Of a stretch of 16,527 nt of DNA, positions 1-6,760 are shown piece after piece. The stretch covers positions 1 through 16,527 of the forward strand of contig CAYNDB010000052.1 of assembly GCA_964395915.1 (NCBI GenBank), written 5' to 3'. Each line of letters opens with the position of its first letter. Within the stretch, counting starts at the first letter, position 1. The position numbers were made by a program, and so were the translations under genes. This DNA is from CAYNDB01 sp964395915. GTDB taxonomy: Bacteria > Nitrospinota_A > UBA7883 > JAJRTC01. Under the pieces are notes generated by a model, which was not told the origin of the DNA, made no database searches, and saw nothing but the letters and a program-made list of their open reading frames with translations.

Positions 1-47
1 GCCAACAGCGTCAAAAGTTCCAAAAACGACAAAAACCCCTTAAACAA

Positions 48-124
48 TTCCCTTGTATCGCTGGATAGCTAGCCCCCTCCATTTCATCTTCCACGCTCTC
101 CCCGATGCGCTACCGGCAAGGGAA
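48..124. repeat. Spaced inverted repeat, possible structured element
   Basis: A perfect 8-bp inverted repeat, TTCCCTTG at 48-55 and CAAGGGAA at 117-124, encloses about 61 nt. The inner flanks (TATCGC after the left arm, GCGCTA before the right arm) can extend the pairing with one mismatch and a bulge. It sits before the promoter-like sequence of the small gene at 241. It could be the end of an upstream transcript, a small structured RNA or chance. No convincing coding region covers it: all three forward frames are open from base 1 but stop within the first 75 bases, so at most the tail of an upstream gene is present. Confidence 0.25.
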
Positions 125-130
125 GGATCA

Positions 131-159
131 TGGACTACCCATCAGCTCTCGGTTATAAT
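131..159 (+). promoter_or_regulatory. Candidate sigma70 promoter for the small gene at 241
   Basis: A perfect -10 hexamer TATAAT lies at 154-159. Upstream, TGGACT at 131-136 matches the -35 consensus at four of six positions, and the spacer is exactly 17 nt. Transcription would start near 166 and give a leader of about 75 nt. This is a sequence match only. Confidence 0.45.
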
Positions 160-240
160 TTACGAGAATCTGTATGAGCATGGTCGGCAATACGCAGGCT
201 GCAATCTACTATCGCCAATCGATATTAAGGAGTATTGATC

Positions 241-507
241 GTGAACGAGAAATTTACAGGGACAGACCGCGTGGTCTTTCGATCATTGAAAAACGGAATA
301 AAAATGGTTACCGGTCAGTCCAATAAAGCGGTTTATGGAGACGGTGAATCAAAAACGCTTACCTACGAAAAAGACAGATCGCAATTTATGCTTGTGCTTC
401 AGTCGGACATTGCGGGCCGCGATACACGCTGGACGACAGATTCCGGGTTTACCGAATTTGAAGAATATGTGGAGAGCGTCAAAAAGCGAATGGTTGATGA
501 AGAATAA
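241..507 (+). CDS. Small hypothetical protein, 88 aa
   Basis: I do not recognise this protein. It is short, charged and soluble, with no signal peptide, membrane segment or cysteine. The first half is rich in basic residues and beta-like stretches, and the C-terminus is an acidic/basic helix ending in VDEE. The start is chosen from the ribosome binding site: AAGGAG at 227-232 lies 8 nt before GTG at 241, whereas the in-frame TTG at 235 would be only 2 nt away. A promoter-like pair lies upstream at 131-159. The gene converges with the mshP-like gene, and the two stop codons are about 42 nt apart. It is accepted as real because of the promoter, the strong Shine-Dalgarno and the protein-like composition. 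Confidence 0.6.
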   Translation: MNEKFTGTDRVVFRSLKNGIKMVTGQSNKAVYGDGESKTLTYEKDRSQFMLVLQSDIAGRDTRWTTDSGFTEFEEYVESVKKRMVDEE

Positions 508-510
508 AGG

Positions 511-540
511 ATTGTCATCGCCACCTCCTTCGAATGACGG
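511..540. repeat. Palindromic spacer, possible degenerate REP-like copy
   Basis: TTGTCAT (512-518) and ATGACGG (534-540) can pair, with G-T wobbles at the outer end, around a 15-nt loop. Read on the minus strand from 539, CGTCATTCGAAGGAGG resembles the arm CGTCATTCTGAGGAGC of the palindrome at 16174-16247 (13 of 16 identical by my count). It lies between two convergent genes, where it could also act as a transcription end. No T-tract follows on either strand. Confidence 0.3.
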
Positions 541-549
541 TCCGCCCTG

Positions 550-1923
550 TTATTCGCCTAAATAAGTTGAGGCGTCATTGTTATCATCGTTACCGTATAT
601 TTCGATATAATCGACTTCAACGACGCTCCCGTTCCATGTTCGCAAGCCTATGCCGCCTGTTGGAAGCAAGCTTGCTATTGAATCGAGCGCCACAACTCCA
701 ATAAGCGCGGGAGCCCCTCCAGATATTTCTTCGCGGTCGAGATAGATTTTTACCGTATCGCGATACACATAGACATAAACGGTGCGCCACTCTCCAGGCC
801 AATCCGCGTTACTCCACTGCCAGCCAGGAATTAATGTGTCGTTCGCCTTGTTTTCCGGACAGAAAAAAGGATAGGTGTCTGGCGACGCTTGCGCCGTGAA
901 CAACCCGCATTCCGCGCCACAAAGCTCGCTGCCATTCTCCACCCTGCGCGTAAGCAACATTCCGGATCCGTCGGAGCCTGGTATCATCGTAAAAAAGTCA
1001 CACGGCAAAAGATATCCCATGCCGGAATCGTATTGCCATGTGTAACCTGTCAGGCTCCCGAAATCTATCAGGTATGGATCGTCTTCATTTGAATATGACG
1101 AGCGGAAATAGACGCCGAACCCGCTCCCCGCAACAAGCCGCGCCCTCAATTTGATAAAATAGTTCTGATATCCGTCTGGGTCTGGAGCTACATCGACACC
1201 CTTACGCTTCTCACAACCCGGCATGGTTGAGCACGCCGTATAGTCGCACACTGTTGAGTCCGATGAAACACTCCATGCAAGGCAGGAGCCTGCGCTCAAA
1301 ATCAACCTGGCTTCACTATCACCGCCTATTTTTAAAACGCTTGCAGTTCCGCCCGGTTCCGACGAATGTGTGAAAACATTATTTATGTCACCGCTTACCG
1401 CATCGGCTACAGTCGTAAAGGGAGTCATAAACCCGCTGGCGTTTGCGGGAGCGCCGATCTGGTATCGCTCATCGAAAGAGAGTACATTCAGCTGATCGAA
1501 ATCATCGGAGAACAATGGACCGGAAACATCCGGCGGAACAGTAATGGTCGTAGATACGACTCGCTTATGCGCCCCATTGACAGCGACTTTAGAAGAGCCG
1601 GTTGATGTGACAACTACAGTGTCCGCCGTTGCACGGTTTTCGTCCGGATCGCTGTAGCTTATGGAGAGCGCAAACCCACTCCCGTCACTCTCGGCAATCT
1701 CCATATTTGCGCCGTTAAGTTTTAGCCATTTGGACTTGTCGGCTGTTGTATATCCATAGGTTATCTGTTGAGCCCATTCAAGGCCGGACTGCGCCGCATA
1801 AAAATCCTTGGTCGTCCTTGCAATGCTTACTGCGCCCCCTTGCCCGCTCTGTGTGATGTTTGCCGCCGCAATGCCGAGAGCGGCGCCAACTACAAGTGTA
1901 AAAAGCGCAAATATTATAGATAC
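550..1923 (-). CDS. MshP/PilX-like minor pilin with lectin-like C-terminal domain (5' end lost in gap)
   Basis: This is a type IV pilus/MSHA minor pilin, truncated at its N-terminus by the assembly gap. The first visible residues (VSIIFALFTLVVGAALG) are the hydrophobic helix that follows the prepilin peptidase site in MshP/PilX proteins. They are followed by the family-typical AAQSGLEWA about 40 residues in. The Gly/Phe cleavage site must lie in the gap. About 457 residues are visible, much longer than a usual MshP (my estimate 150-200). The extra C-terminal part begins near a DDFDQL motif and ends with GIGLRTWNGSVVEVDYIEIYG, the pattern of concanavalin/LamG-type jelly rolls. It carries eight cysteines, which suggests disulfides outside the cell. 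MSHA loci usually encode a separate lectin-like MshQ after MshP, so this may combine both. It is the last gene of the minor-pilin operon. Confidence 0.72.
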   Translation of the reverse strand, partial: VSIIFALFTLVVGAALGIAAANITQSGQGGAVSIARTTKDFYAAQSGLEWAQQITYGYTTADKSKWLKLNGANMEIAESDGSGFALSISYSDPDENRATADTVVVTSTGSSKVAVNGAHKRVVSTTITVPPDVSGPLFSDDFDQLNVLSFDERYQIGAPANASGFMTPFTTVADAVSGDINNVFTHSSEPGGTASVLKIGGDSEARLILSAGSCLAWSVSSDSTVCDYTACSTMPGCEKRKGVDVAPDPDGYQNYFIKLRARLVAGSGFGVYFRSSYSNEDDPYLIDFGSLTGYTWQYDSGMGYLLPCDFFTMIPGSDGSGMLLTRRVENGSELCGAECGLFTAQASPDTYPFFCPENKANDTLIPGWQWSNADWPGEWRTVYVYVYRDTVKIYLDREEISGGAPALIGVVALDSIASLLPTGGIGLRTWNGSVVEVDYIEIYGNDDNNDASTYLGE

Positions 1924-2023
1924 NNNNNNNNNNNNNNNNNNNNNNNNNNNNNNNNNNNNNNNNNNNNNNNNNNNNNNNNNNNNNNNNNNNNNNNNNNNNN
2001 NNNNNNNNNNNNNNNNNNNNNNN
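1924..2023. other. Assembly gap (100 Ns)
   Basis: Exactly 100 consecutive Ns. A round 100 is the usual placeholder for a gap of unknown length. It removes the C-terminus of the MshO-like gene and the N-terminus of the MshP-like gene, so reading frames drawn through it mean nothing. Confidence 0.98.
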
Positions 2024-2321
2024 ACGGGCAAAGGCCGACGGCCGCGGATGGACGCGTAAACGAAAGAGTTGAGCTATCGCCTCCTGGCGCTGGCGCAGAT
2101 ACGCTTGTCGCATGACGTAGCTCGCGGCCTATTCTTTCCACCGCCACCCATGCCTCGGAAGAAAGCTCCGCTTCATCGGATACCGCCATATATGTTTCGA
2201 CAGACCGGCCAATTCCGGTAAACACGACAACACCGAGAATTCCGGCAATAACGATGACTGTAACAAGCTCTATCAATGTGAACCCCGAAGGGTCATGACG
2301 CAATTTTTTCCGAATCGTCAT
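2024..2321 (-). CDS. MshO/PulJ-like minor pilin (3' end lost in gap)
   Basis: About 99 residues of a prepilin-like protein are visible before the gap. The basic leader ends at Gly13, followed by FTLIELVTVIVIAGILGVVVF: a class III signal peptide with the conserved Glu at mature position +5. The next stretch (AVERIGRELRHATSVSAP) resembles the RRIGRDLRRA segment of MshO and other GspJ/PulJ-type pilins. Usual family length is roughly 200-270 aa, so more than half is missing. The start lies 3 nt after the stop of the mshD-like gene, which indicates one operon. The alternative is a GspJ-type pseudopilin. The order C-D-O-P favours MshO. Confidence 0.7.
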
Positions 2322-2324
2322 CGC

Positions 2325-2786
2325 TTACAATCCAGTCCTGGTCTTGATAAACATCAAAGTATATTTTGCGCTTCCGTCTACTTCCGTCACAGTTACCTCA
2401 ACTTTTGCGAATCCATCCGAACATGCGGGATCGGAAGCAAAATCGCTTTTAACACAGGAAAACGTTCTAACGCTTCTATATGTCCTGCCATCAAGAATGA
2501 CATCGGAGCTTGCGGATATCGGCGAATCGGATACCAGTGTCGAAAGCGTTTCCACCCATTTCTCTTGCGACATGCCGGACAACTGGGCGGATATTGTTTC
2601 CATCTCTTTTTGCGCCAGCGCGGATAATTGCGCTTGCCGCGATTCGCTTGTGGAGCCTAACCCTGCAGACGCCGCAATAATCGGAACGGCGACCGCAAGA
2701 GCTATGATGGAGATAATCACGATGGTGACAAGAAGCTCCAACAGTGTGAAACCGCGGGAGGTTTTTTTGATTGGTCGATCCATCAT
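2325..2786 (-). CDS. MshD/GspI-like minor pilin
   Basis: A complete prepilin-like protein of 153 aa. The leader ends at Gly12 and is followed by FTLLELLVTIVIISIIALAVAVP, with Glu at +5, so it is processed by prepilin peptidase and anchored in the inner membrane before assembly. The globular part contains one cysteine pair (FSCVKSDFASDPACSDG), spaced as in many type IV pilin C-terminal disulfide loops. The first ATG overlaps the upstream stop as ATGA (2786-2783). A second in-frame ATG follows directly and sits at a slightly better distance from AAGGA, so the protein may start one codon later. It lies third from the end of the minor-pilin operon. The MshD assignment rests on order and general type, because minor pilins diverge quickly. 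Confidence 0.75.
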   Translation of the reverse strand: MMDRPIKKTSRGFTLLELLVTIVIISIIALAVAVPIIAASAGLGSTSESRQAQLSALAQKEMETISAQLSGMSQEKWVETLSTLVSDSPISASSDVILDGRTYRSVRTFSCVKSDFASDPACSDGFAKVEVTVTEVDGSAKYTLMFIKTRTGL

Positions 2787-3226
2787 TCCTTAACTTTCCC
2801 GGTATACGGTTCGAGCGTAAGAGTTCTGGAAACGCCATCGGAGCTTACGGTAACAGACGATGCGGACGATGATGCGGCAAGCTCACCCAATGAATTAAAG
2901 GTAATGATCGCATCGTTAATGATCGTCACCCCGCTACTGATATTGGCAAGGTTCCGCGAAAGCCATATTGACCCGTCATCGTCATATCTGTAATCGCTTG
3001 CGCCGGAGGTGAAAACAACAGAACCAGGCGCGCCACGAGTCATGGCTTTTATCTGTGTCAGACGAATGTCGGACTTGATGACTTCAATCGCGCCGTGAAG
3101 CGATGACTCTGCTGTAGAATTTATAAGAGGATACGCTGAAATGGCCAGTATGGATATAATAATGATGACGGAAAAAAGCTCGATAAATGAAAAACCTTTC
3201 CTTGTTAACAAATGGTTATTTTTCAT
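2783..3226 (-). CDS. MshC/GspH (FimT)-like minor pilin
   Basis: A prepilin-like protein of 147 aa. The basic leader MKNNHLLTRKG ends at Gly11, followed by FSFIELFSVIIIISILAISAYPLI, with Glu at +5. The next region, EVIKSDIRLTQIKAMTRGAPGSVVF, matches the GspH/FimT pattern in which an alpha-helical spine (usually ..LRLARSEAI.R) leads into a beta-rich head. It is the first gene of the visible operon C-D-O-P and overlaps mshD by ATGA. No Shine-Dalgarno sequence is visible before the ATG, but the leader length fits and no alternative start gives a better leader. It diverges from the gene at 3269 with only 42 bp between the starts. Confidence 0.75.
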   Translation of the reverse strand: MKNNHLLTRKGFSFIELFSVIIIISILAISAYPLINSTAESSLHGAIEVIKSDIRLTQIKAMTRGAPGSVVFTSGASDYRYDDDGSIWLSRNLANISSGVTIINDAIITFNSLGELAASSSASSVTVSSDGVSRTLTLEPYTGKVKE

Positions 3227-3268
3227 GAAAGTATATTATCTTAAACAGCGAGGTAATATTTATAATTT

Positions 3269-3502
3269 ATGAATCAACAATTGTTCGCCATCGGCCTTTT
3301 CATAATCGGTTTTACATTGCTGTTCATCATGCCCGCCTCCACGATGAAAAGCTGGAAACAGTTAGGCTGCAAGCCGCCGGGCGGTGACGCTGTCGTGTTC
3401 ATGATGAGATTTATGGGTGTTCTCATTATCGTCTTTGGAGCGGTAATTCTCACGGGAGCAATAGATATAGTAAGCCTCGTCCCCACAGGAAATGGAAAGT
3501 GA
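3269..3502 (+). CDS. Small two-helix inner-membrane protein, 77 aa
   Basis: I do not recognise a family. There are two hydrophobic segments, about residues 5-24 (FAIGLFIIGFTLLFIMPAST) and 45-68 (FMMRFMGVLIIVFGAVILTGAI). A short polar loop with GCKPPGGD separates them, and only short ends protrude. The gene ends in a GTGA overlap with the secretin-like gene, so the two are translationally coupled and probably work together, perhaps as an inner-membrane partner of a pilus or secretion system. The nearest purine-rich stretch, GAGG at 3250-3253, is 15 nt from the ATG, farther than usual. The gene is accepted because of the coupling and the clean membrane topology. Confidence 0.65.
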   Translation: MNQQLFAIGLFIIGFTLLFIMPASTMKSWKQLGCKPPGGDAVVFMMRFMGVLIIVFGAVILTGAIDIVSLVPTGNGK

Positions 3503-4353
3503 GCCGTATTACAAAGCTGATATTCGTCTCATCGCTGATTCTTGTCGCCATGTTCGCAAAGGCCGGGGCCAAATCTGAAACTGTGGTAGAGGTGTTTGAA
3601 ATCCACTACGTGAAAGCGAAAGATGTGGAGGGCGCGTTAAGAGTGGTCTTAAGCAAAAGTGGCTCCCTGTCGATAACCAAAACCGCCAATATCATCGTGG
3701 TCCGTGATTACGCAAACAATATCGAGCAGATGCGCAAGCTTCTCGAAGTGTTGGACAGGCGACCAAAAAACATATTCATAACCGTTGAATTTGTTGAAAT
3801 AAACAGGCTTGAAGAGCTTGGAGCCGATCTTAAATGGCGTGTTACCGGAGCTGGTTGGAGTGTCGCGTCCATCCCGTCGTTTACAGGATCCAAAAGTGGC
3901 GCAGGCGTTGATATTAAAGCTGTGGAATCATCATTTAAAGGAAAACGAAAACAGTCTCTCCTGTTGATGGAAAACAGGCCGGGCAAAATCTTTGTGGGAG
4001 AAAGTGTGCCCATAACAACTTACTATTATCAGTACGGATTGCGGCGCGGATATCTTGGCGAAGCCACCTCATTTAAAAATGTCGGCACGAGCTTTGTTGT
4101 GACCGCCTCGACAACGAGGAACAAAAAAATTCGGCTAAAAATCGCGCCTGAAGTAAGTTATTACGACAGGGGTAAGCAGAGCTTCTCCGTCAAAAACGCC
4201 GAGACAACCGCGCTTGTGGACGACCCTGGAACGGTTGTCATCGCAAGCAATGAAAGCGGAGGTGACACATTTTCATCCAATTTTCTGAGGAATTATAACA
4301 AGAAAACAGGAGAAACTAAATTCGTCATGATACTTAAAGCGCGATCGGAATAA
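3499..4353 (+). CDS. Secretin-related periplasmic protein (secretin N1 domain, reduced C-terminal domain)
   Basis: An exported 284-aa protein. The signal peptide is about residues 1-24 (ending near KAGA). Residues ~30-90 form a secretin N1-type repeat: the pattern FEIHYVKAKDVEGAL...NIIVVRDYANNIEQMRKLLEVLDRRP is that of GspD/PilQ/MshL N domains. Residues ~155-284 (RKQSLLLMENRPGKIFVGESVPI onward) belong to the reduced C-terminal half seen in short secretin-like proteins. Full secretins are about 500-750 aa, so this is unlikely to be a complete outer-membrane channel. It may be an accessory ring, or the remaining part of an MshL-like secretin. The start GTG overlaps the preceding stop as GTGA, with AGGA 8 nt upstream. 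It is divergent from the minor-pilin operon, and a joint role in pilus assembly is an inference. Confidence 0.72.
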   Translation: MSRITKLIFVSSLILVAMFAKAGAKSETVVEVFEIHYVKAKDVEGALRVVLSKSGSLSITKTANIIVVRDYANNIEQMRKLLEVLDRRPKNIFITVEFVEINRLEELGADLKWRVTGAGWSVASIPSFTGSKSGAGVDIKAVESSFKGKRKQSLLLMENRPGKIFVGESVPITTYYYQYGLRRGYLGEATSFKNVGTSFVVTASTTRNKKIRLKIAPEVSYYDRGKQSFSVKNAETTALVDDPGTVVIASNESGGDTFSSNFLRNYNKKTGETKFVMILKARSE

Positions 4354-4483
4354 TTATTAACATAAATAAGGTGACATTATAAATTCATCCTTCCAACCGT
4401 TGCCAAAAGGCCCATTTTTATACGATCTGTAAACATTTAATCTTCCTATTTTCTTAAATAACAGATAATTAGCAAAACTTCGG

Positions 4484-4512
4484 TTGATTATCTGAATCCC
4501 AAAGGCTAAACT
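4484..4512 (+). promoter_or_regulatory. Candidate sigma70 promoter for thioredoxin
   Basis: TTGATT at 4484-4489 (TTGA shared with the consensus), a 17-nt spacer, then TAAACT at 4507-4512 (four of six). Transcription would start near 4519, about 40 nt before the ATG at 4559. It lies in an AT-rich 205-nt gap that otherwise holds nothing I can identify. No clear terminator for the preceding gene is visible. Confidence 0.4.
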
Positions 4513-4558
4513 TTACTCTAAGTACCTAAAGAATAAATGCTTGAGGAGAGTAAAATTA

Positions 4559-4885
4559 ATGTCGGAAAATGTAGATCAATTTACGGACGGTAATTTCGAT
4601 GAGAAAGTTATCAAATCCGATAAATTAACAATTGTGGATTTTTGGGCGGAGTGGTGCGCTCCATGTCGTTTAATCGCGCCAACCCTCGAGGAGCTGGCTG
4701 GTGAATATCAGGACAAGGTGAACATAGGCAAGCTTAATGTGGATGAAAATAACCAGACCGCCACAAAATACGGAATCCGCTCTATCCCTACCCTTCTGTT
4801 TTTTAAGGATGGCGCAATCTTAAAACAGGTCGTAGGCGTGCGCTCGAAAGCCGAGCTTCAGGAAATTATCGACGGTAACGCTTAA
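4559..4885 (+). CDS. trxA: Thioredoxin
   Basis: A cytoplasmic thiol-disulfide oxidoreductase of 108 aa, the usual thioredoxin length. The active site is WCAPC (WAEWCAPCR near residue 30) instead of the commoner WCGPC. The middle residue is a known variant that can shift the redox potential. The conserved buried Asp (VDFWAEW), the NVDENNQTATKYGIRSIPTLLFF block with its cis-proline, and the C-terminal helix are all present. ATG at 4559 is chosen over the in-frame TTG at 4541 because GAGGAG at 4543-4548 is a strong ribosome binding site 10 nt before the ATG, while the TTG would put it inside the gene. It is probably monocistronic and converges with the J/HTH gene. Confidence 0.95.
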   Translation: MSENVDQFTDGNFDEKVIKSDKLTIVDFWAEWCAPCRLIAPTLEELAGEYQDKVNIGKLNVDENNQTATKYGIRSIPTLLFFKDGAILKQVVGVRSKAELQEIIDGNA

Positions 4886-4949
4886 CCTTATAAATGGCTT
4901 ATAGCAATATTCTTCAGGGTATGCCGTTAACAACTTTTGGCGGGCGTTA

Positions 4950-5591
4950 TCAGTCTTTTGCCAGATATTTCTGACTTACTTCGTTGGGGTCCAATCCCAA
5001 CGCTTTTGCGTATGCCTTGAGGAACCCTTTCATAAACACAGGGGCGGGAAAGCTTTTCACATCTTCCCGCTCTATCGCTTCAAGATAAGATTTCTTTACT
5101 TTGGTCCGGTCTGAAATATCGTTTAACGAAGCCCCTTTGGCGATACGAATATCCCTAAGATGGCTTCCAGATATTGTTTGCGCGGTTGATGGCGTCTTCG
5201 AAAGGTCATAGCCCCCGTTATCTTCACTGGCGGCGCCATCAGAACTCAAAGGGAAAGCTGACATGTTATTCAGTCCATTTATGCCGCCGTTTGGCTGGTC
5301 GTTACTTTTCTCGGCATAAATCTTTTTTCTCTCTTCTTCATTCAACATAAGAGTTTCCGTGTCATACTTTTCCCTGGCTACAGGGTTAATCAAGGTCTCG
5401 AAGGCTTTCTGAATATTCTTTACCATAAGCCCCCTTTCATCCTCGTTCAAGGCTCCGTAAACCGCATGGGAGCCTTCGCTATAAACTGATGTGAGATGGA
5501 GATATGATTGCTGAATTTCATTGGCGTTAGCGACAATCGAAAGGTTAAGCAACTCGTAATAATTAAGCTCGCTAACTGTCTTTTGGCTCAT
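4950..5591 (-). CDS. J-like domain/RodZ-type helix-turn-helix fusion protein
   Basis: A 213-aa cytoplasmic protein. Residues ~10-78 have the J-domain outline: YYELLNLS, a helix NEIQQSYLHL, then IQKAFETLINPVAREKYD, which corresponds to the final A..VL.DP..R..YD. The HPD tripeptide is missing: the loop reads SVYSEGSH. It therefore probably does not activate DnaK. Residues ~142-213 are an HTH_25/RodZ-type Xre fold: GSHLRDIRIAKGASLNDIS, then KKSYLEAIE, then GFLKAYAKALGLDP. A low-complexity linker joins the two. Unlike RodZ there is no transmembrane segment. The start overlaps the stop of the ATPase gene as ATGA, so the two are coupled and probably form a pair in cell polarity, cytoskeleton or motility control. 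That role is an inference. Confidence 0.75.
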   Translation of the reverse strand: MSQKTVSELNYYELLNLSIVANANEIQQSYLHLTSVYSEGSHAVYGALNEDERGLMVKNIQKAFETLINPVAREKYDTETLMLNEEERKKIYAEKSNDQPNGGINGLNNMSAFPLSSDGAASEDNGGYDLSKTPSTAQTISGSHLRDIRIAKGASLNDISDRTKVKKSYLEAIEREDVKSFPAPVFMKGFLKAYAKALGLDPNEVSQKYLAKD

Positions 5592-6556
5592 GATCTTATA
5601 AGGTCCAGCTGTTTTTGGGGTGGGGAATTTACGTTGCCGTCCGAAGCGACTTTTTCTCCAGAATCAATGACAGATTTCATGACAAGCCCCAAGCATGCTG
5701 CGGTATCGCTTTTATCGCTACGGATTACAAATGGATCCTGTTGTTCTGTCGCGCCCGATACTGTTTCGTCATATGGAATATAAGCTGGGAAACCAAGATC
5801 AAACCCGTAAAATTTCTTTATAATTTCGCACATCGCAGGTCCCACCGCCTGGTCCTTCCGCCCTTTAACCATATTTATGATGAGCCTTAAATCCAGCTCT
5901 GCAAAAGCCTCGCATATTTTTTTGGCGGTAGCCTTGTCCGTTTTGCTTATACGAGCTTTAATACGCTTTACAATCTCTATGATATTTCCAGAGTCGCTGC
6001 CAACCATTTCCTCGTTTATATGATCAATCATAAGCTTTGAGGAAGCCTTTTTTATAAGCTTTCGATGAGCGACAGTTTTGATAAAGCGGTTTGTAAGCTC
6101 TATCGAGGAAGGTTCCGGAGTCGTTACCAACGCTCCCACATCCGCCATTAAAAAAAGGTCTATAGCATTGACGCTGAATCCTGTCCCCGTATCTATTAAA
6201 AGATAATCGCATTCCACATCTCTTAGTCGTTCTGTCAGCCTGGACATCATACTGGTGTTTAAATCTGAGGCGACAAACTGGTCGCAATCACCGGAAATCA
6301 ACCTGAGGTTTTCTATCGGCGTTTCATGAATTATACTTTCAATGGAATCATTTTTCCCGAGCGCAAAGTTTGAGAGCGATGTTGAAGGTTTTTTTATTCC
6401 AAGAGCTGTATGCGCGTTGGCAAGGCCAGTGTTCGCGTCGACCAGCACAACATCATGCCCCTCCCTGGCCATAAGGATGGCAATACTTGAAACGATAAAG
6501 GTTTTACCGGAGCCACCTTTGCCGCCACTGAATGACCAAATTTTCTTCACAAGCAT
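5588..6556 (-). CDS. MinD/FlhG-family ParA-type ATPase
   Basis: A 322-aa P-loop ATPase of the MinD/ParA superfamily. The deviant Walker A is GGKGGSGKT at residues 11-19, with the signature lysine Lys13 and the P-loop Lys18. Switch I is VDANTGLANAH around Asp40, closest to the DADLGLANAH of FlhG/FleN. Walker B is YLLIDTGTG with Asp122. About 55 extra residues around 190-240, rich in Lys and Ile, precede LRLIINMVKGRKD, the usual beta-strand. There is no FlhG-type N-terminal DQAxxLR activation helix and no clear C-terminal membrane-targeting helix. It is coupled to the J/HTH gene. FlhG homologues control flagellar number and MinD homologues control division, but no flagellar or division gene is nearby, so the process is open. 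The start lacks a clear Shine-Dalgarno sequence. Confidence 0.85.
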   Translation of the reverse strand: MLVKKIWSFSGGKGGSGKTFIVSSIAILMAREGHDVVLVDANTGLANAHTALGIKKPSTSLSNFALGKNDSIESIIHETPIENLRLISGDCDQFVASDLNTSMMSRLTERLRDVECDYLLIDTGTGFSVNAIDLFLMADVGALVTTPEPSSIELTNRFIKTVAHRKLIKKASSKLMIDHINEEMVGSDSGNIIEIVKRIKARISKTDKATAKKICEAFAELDLRLIINMVKGRKDQAVGPAMCEIIKKFYGFDLGFPAYIPYDETVSGATEQQDPFVIRSDKSDTAACLGLVMKSVIDSGEKVASDGNVNSPPQKQLDLIRS

Positions 6557-6617
6557 GGGTAGAGAATTCGATTAATCGCAACGCAAACTCTCTTTGAGGA
6601 AAAGAAAGTCTTCGTCC

Positions 6618-6646
6618 TGTATATCAGAAAGTAGATACCTTGCCTA
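6618..6646 (-). promoter_or_regulatory. Candidate promoter for the ATPase/J-HTH operon
   Basis: On the minus strand TAGGCA (6646-6641), a 17-nt spacer and TATACA (6623-6618), each four of six matches. Transcription would start near 6611, about 55 nt before the ATG at 6556. Just upstream is the 10-bp palindrome GTAATATTAC at 6652-6661. The match is weak. Confidence 0.27.
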
Positions 6647-6760
6647 ACGTAGTAATATTACAGGAATTATGCCCTTATAGCAAACCGGCGAGAAAAAGAT
6701 TTAATGATTACATCTAATATATTGATAATAAACGGGAAGATTGCAAGTTAAAGTGATTTG

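Noticed and set aside
53..238. Open frame of 61 codons on the + strand
   Set aside because: No ribosome binding site, unnatural composition, and it runs over the promoter-like site and into the Shine-Dalgarno of the gene at 241.
1366..1605. Open frames antisense to the MshP-like gene
   Set aside because: They lie opposite a clearly recognisable protein and show no family pattern or start signal.
1768..2115. Frames running through the N block
   Set aside because: They are open only because Ns cannot encode stops.
3230..3235. TATACT -10-like hexamer on the minus strand just before the mshC-like ATG
   Set aside because: Only 3 nt from the ATG, so it would require a leaderless transcript, and no -35 fits.
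4354..4558. Possible riboswitch or terminator before thioredoxin
   Set aside because: The region is AT-rich with only very short stems; no known motif was recognised.
5615..5890. Forward frames inside the ATPase gene
   Set aside because: Shadow frames of a gene with intact Walker motifs.
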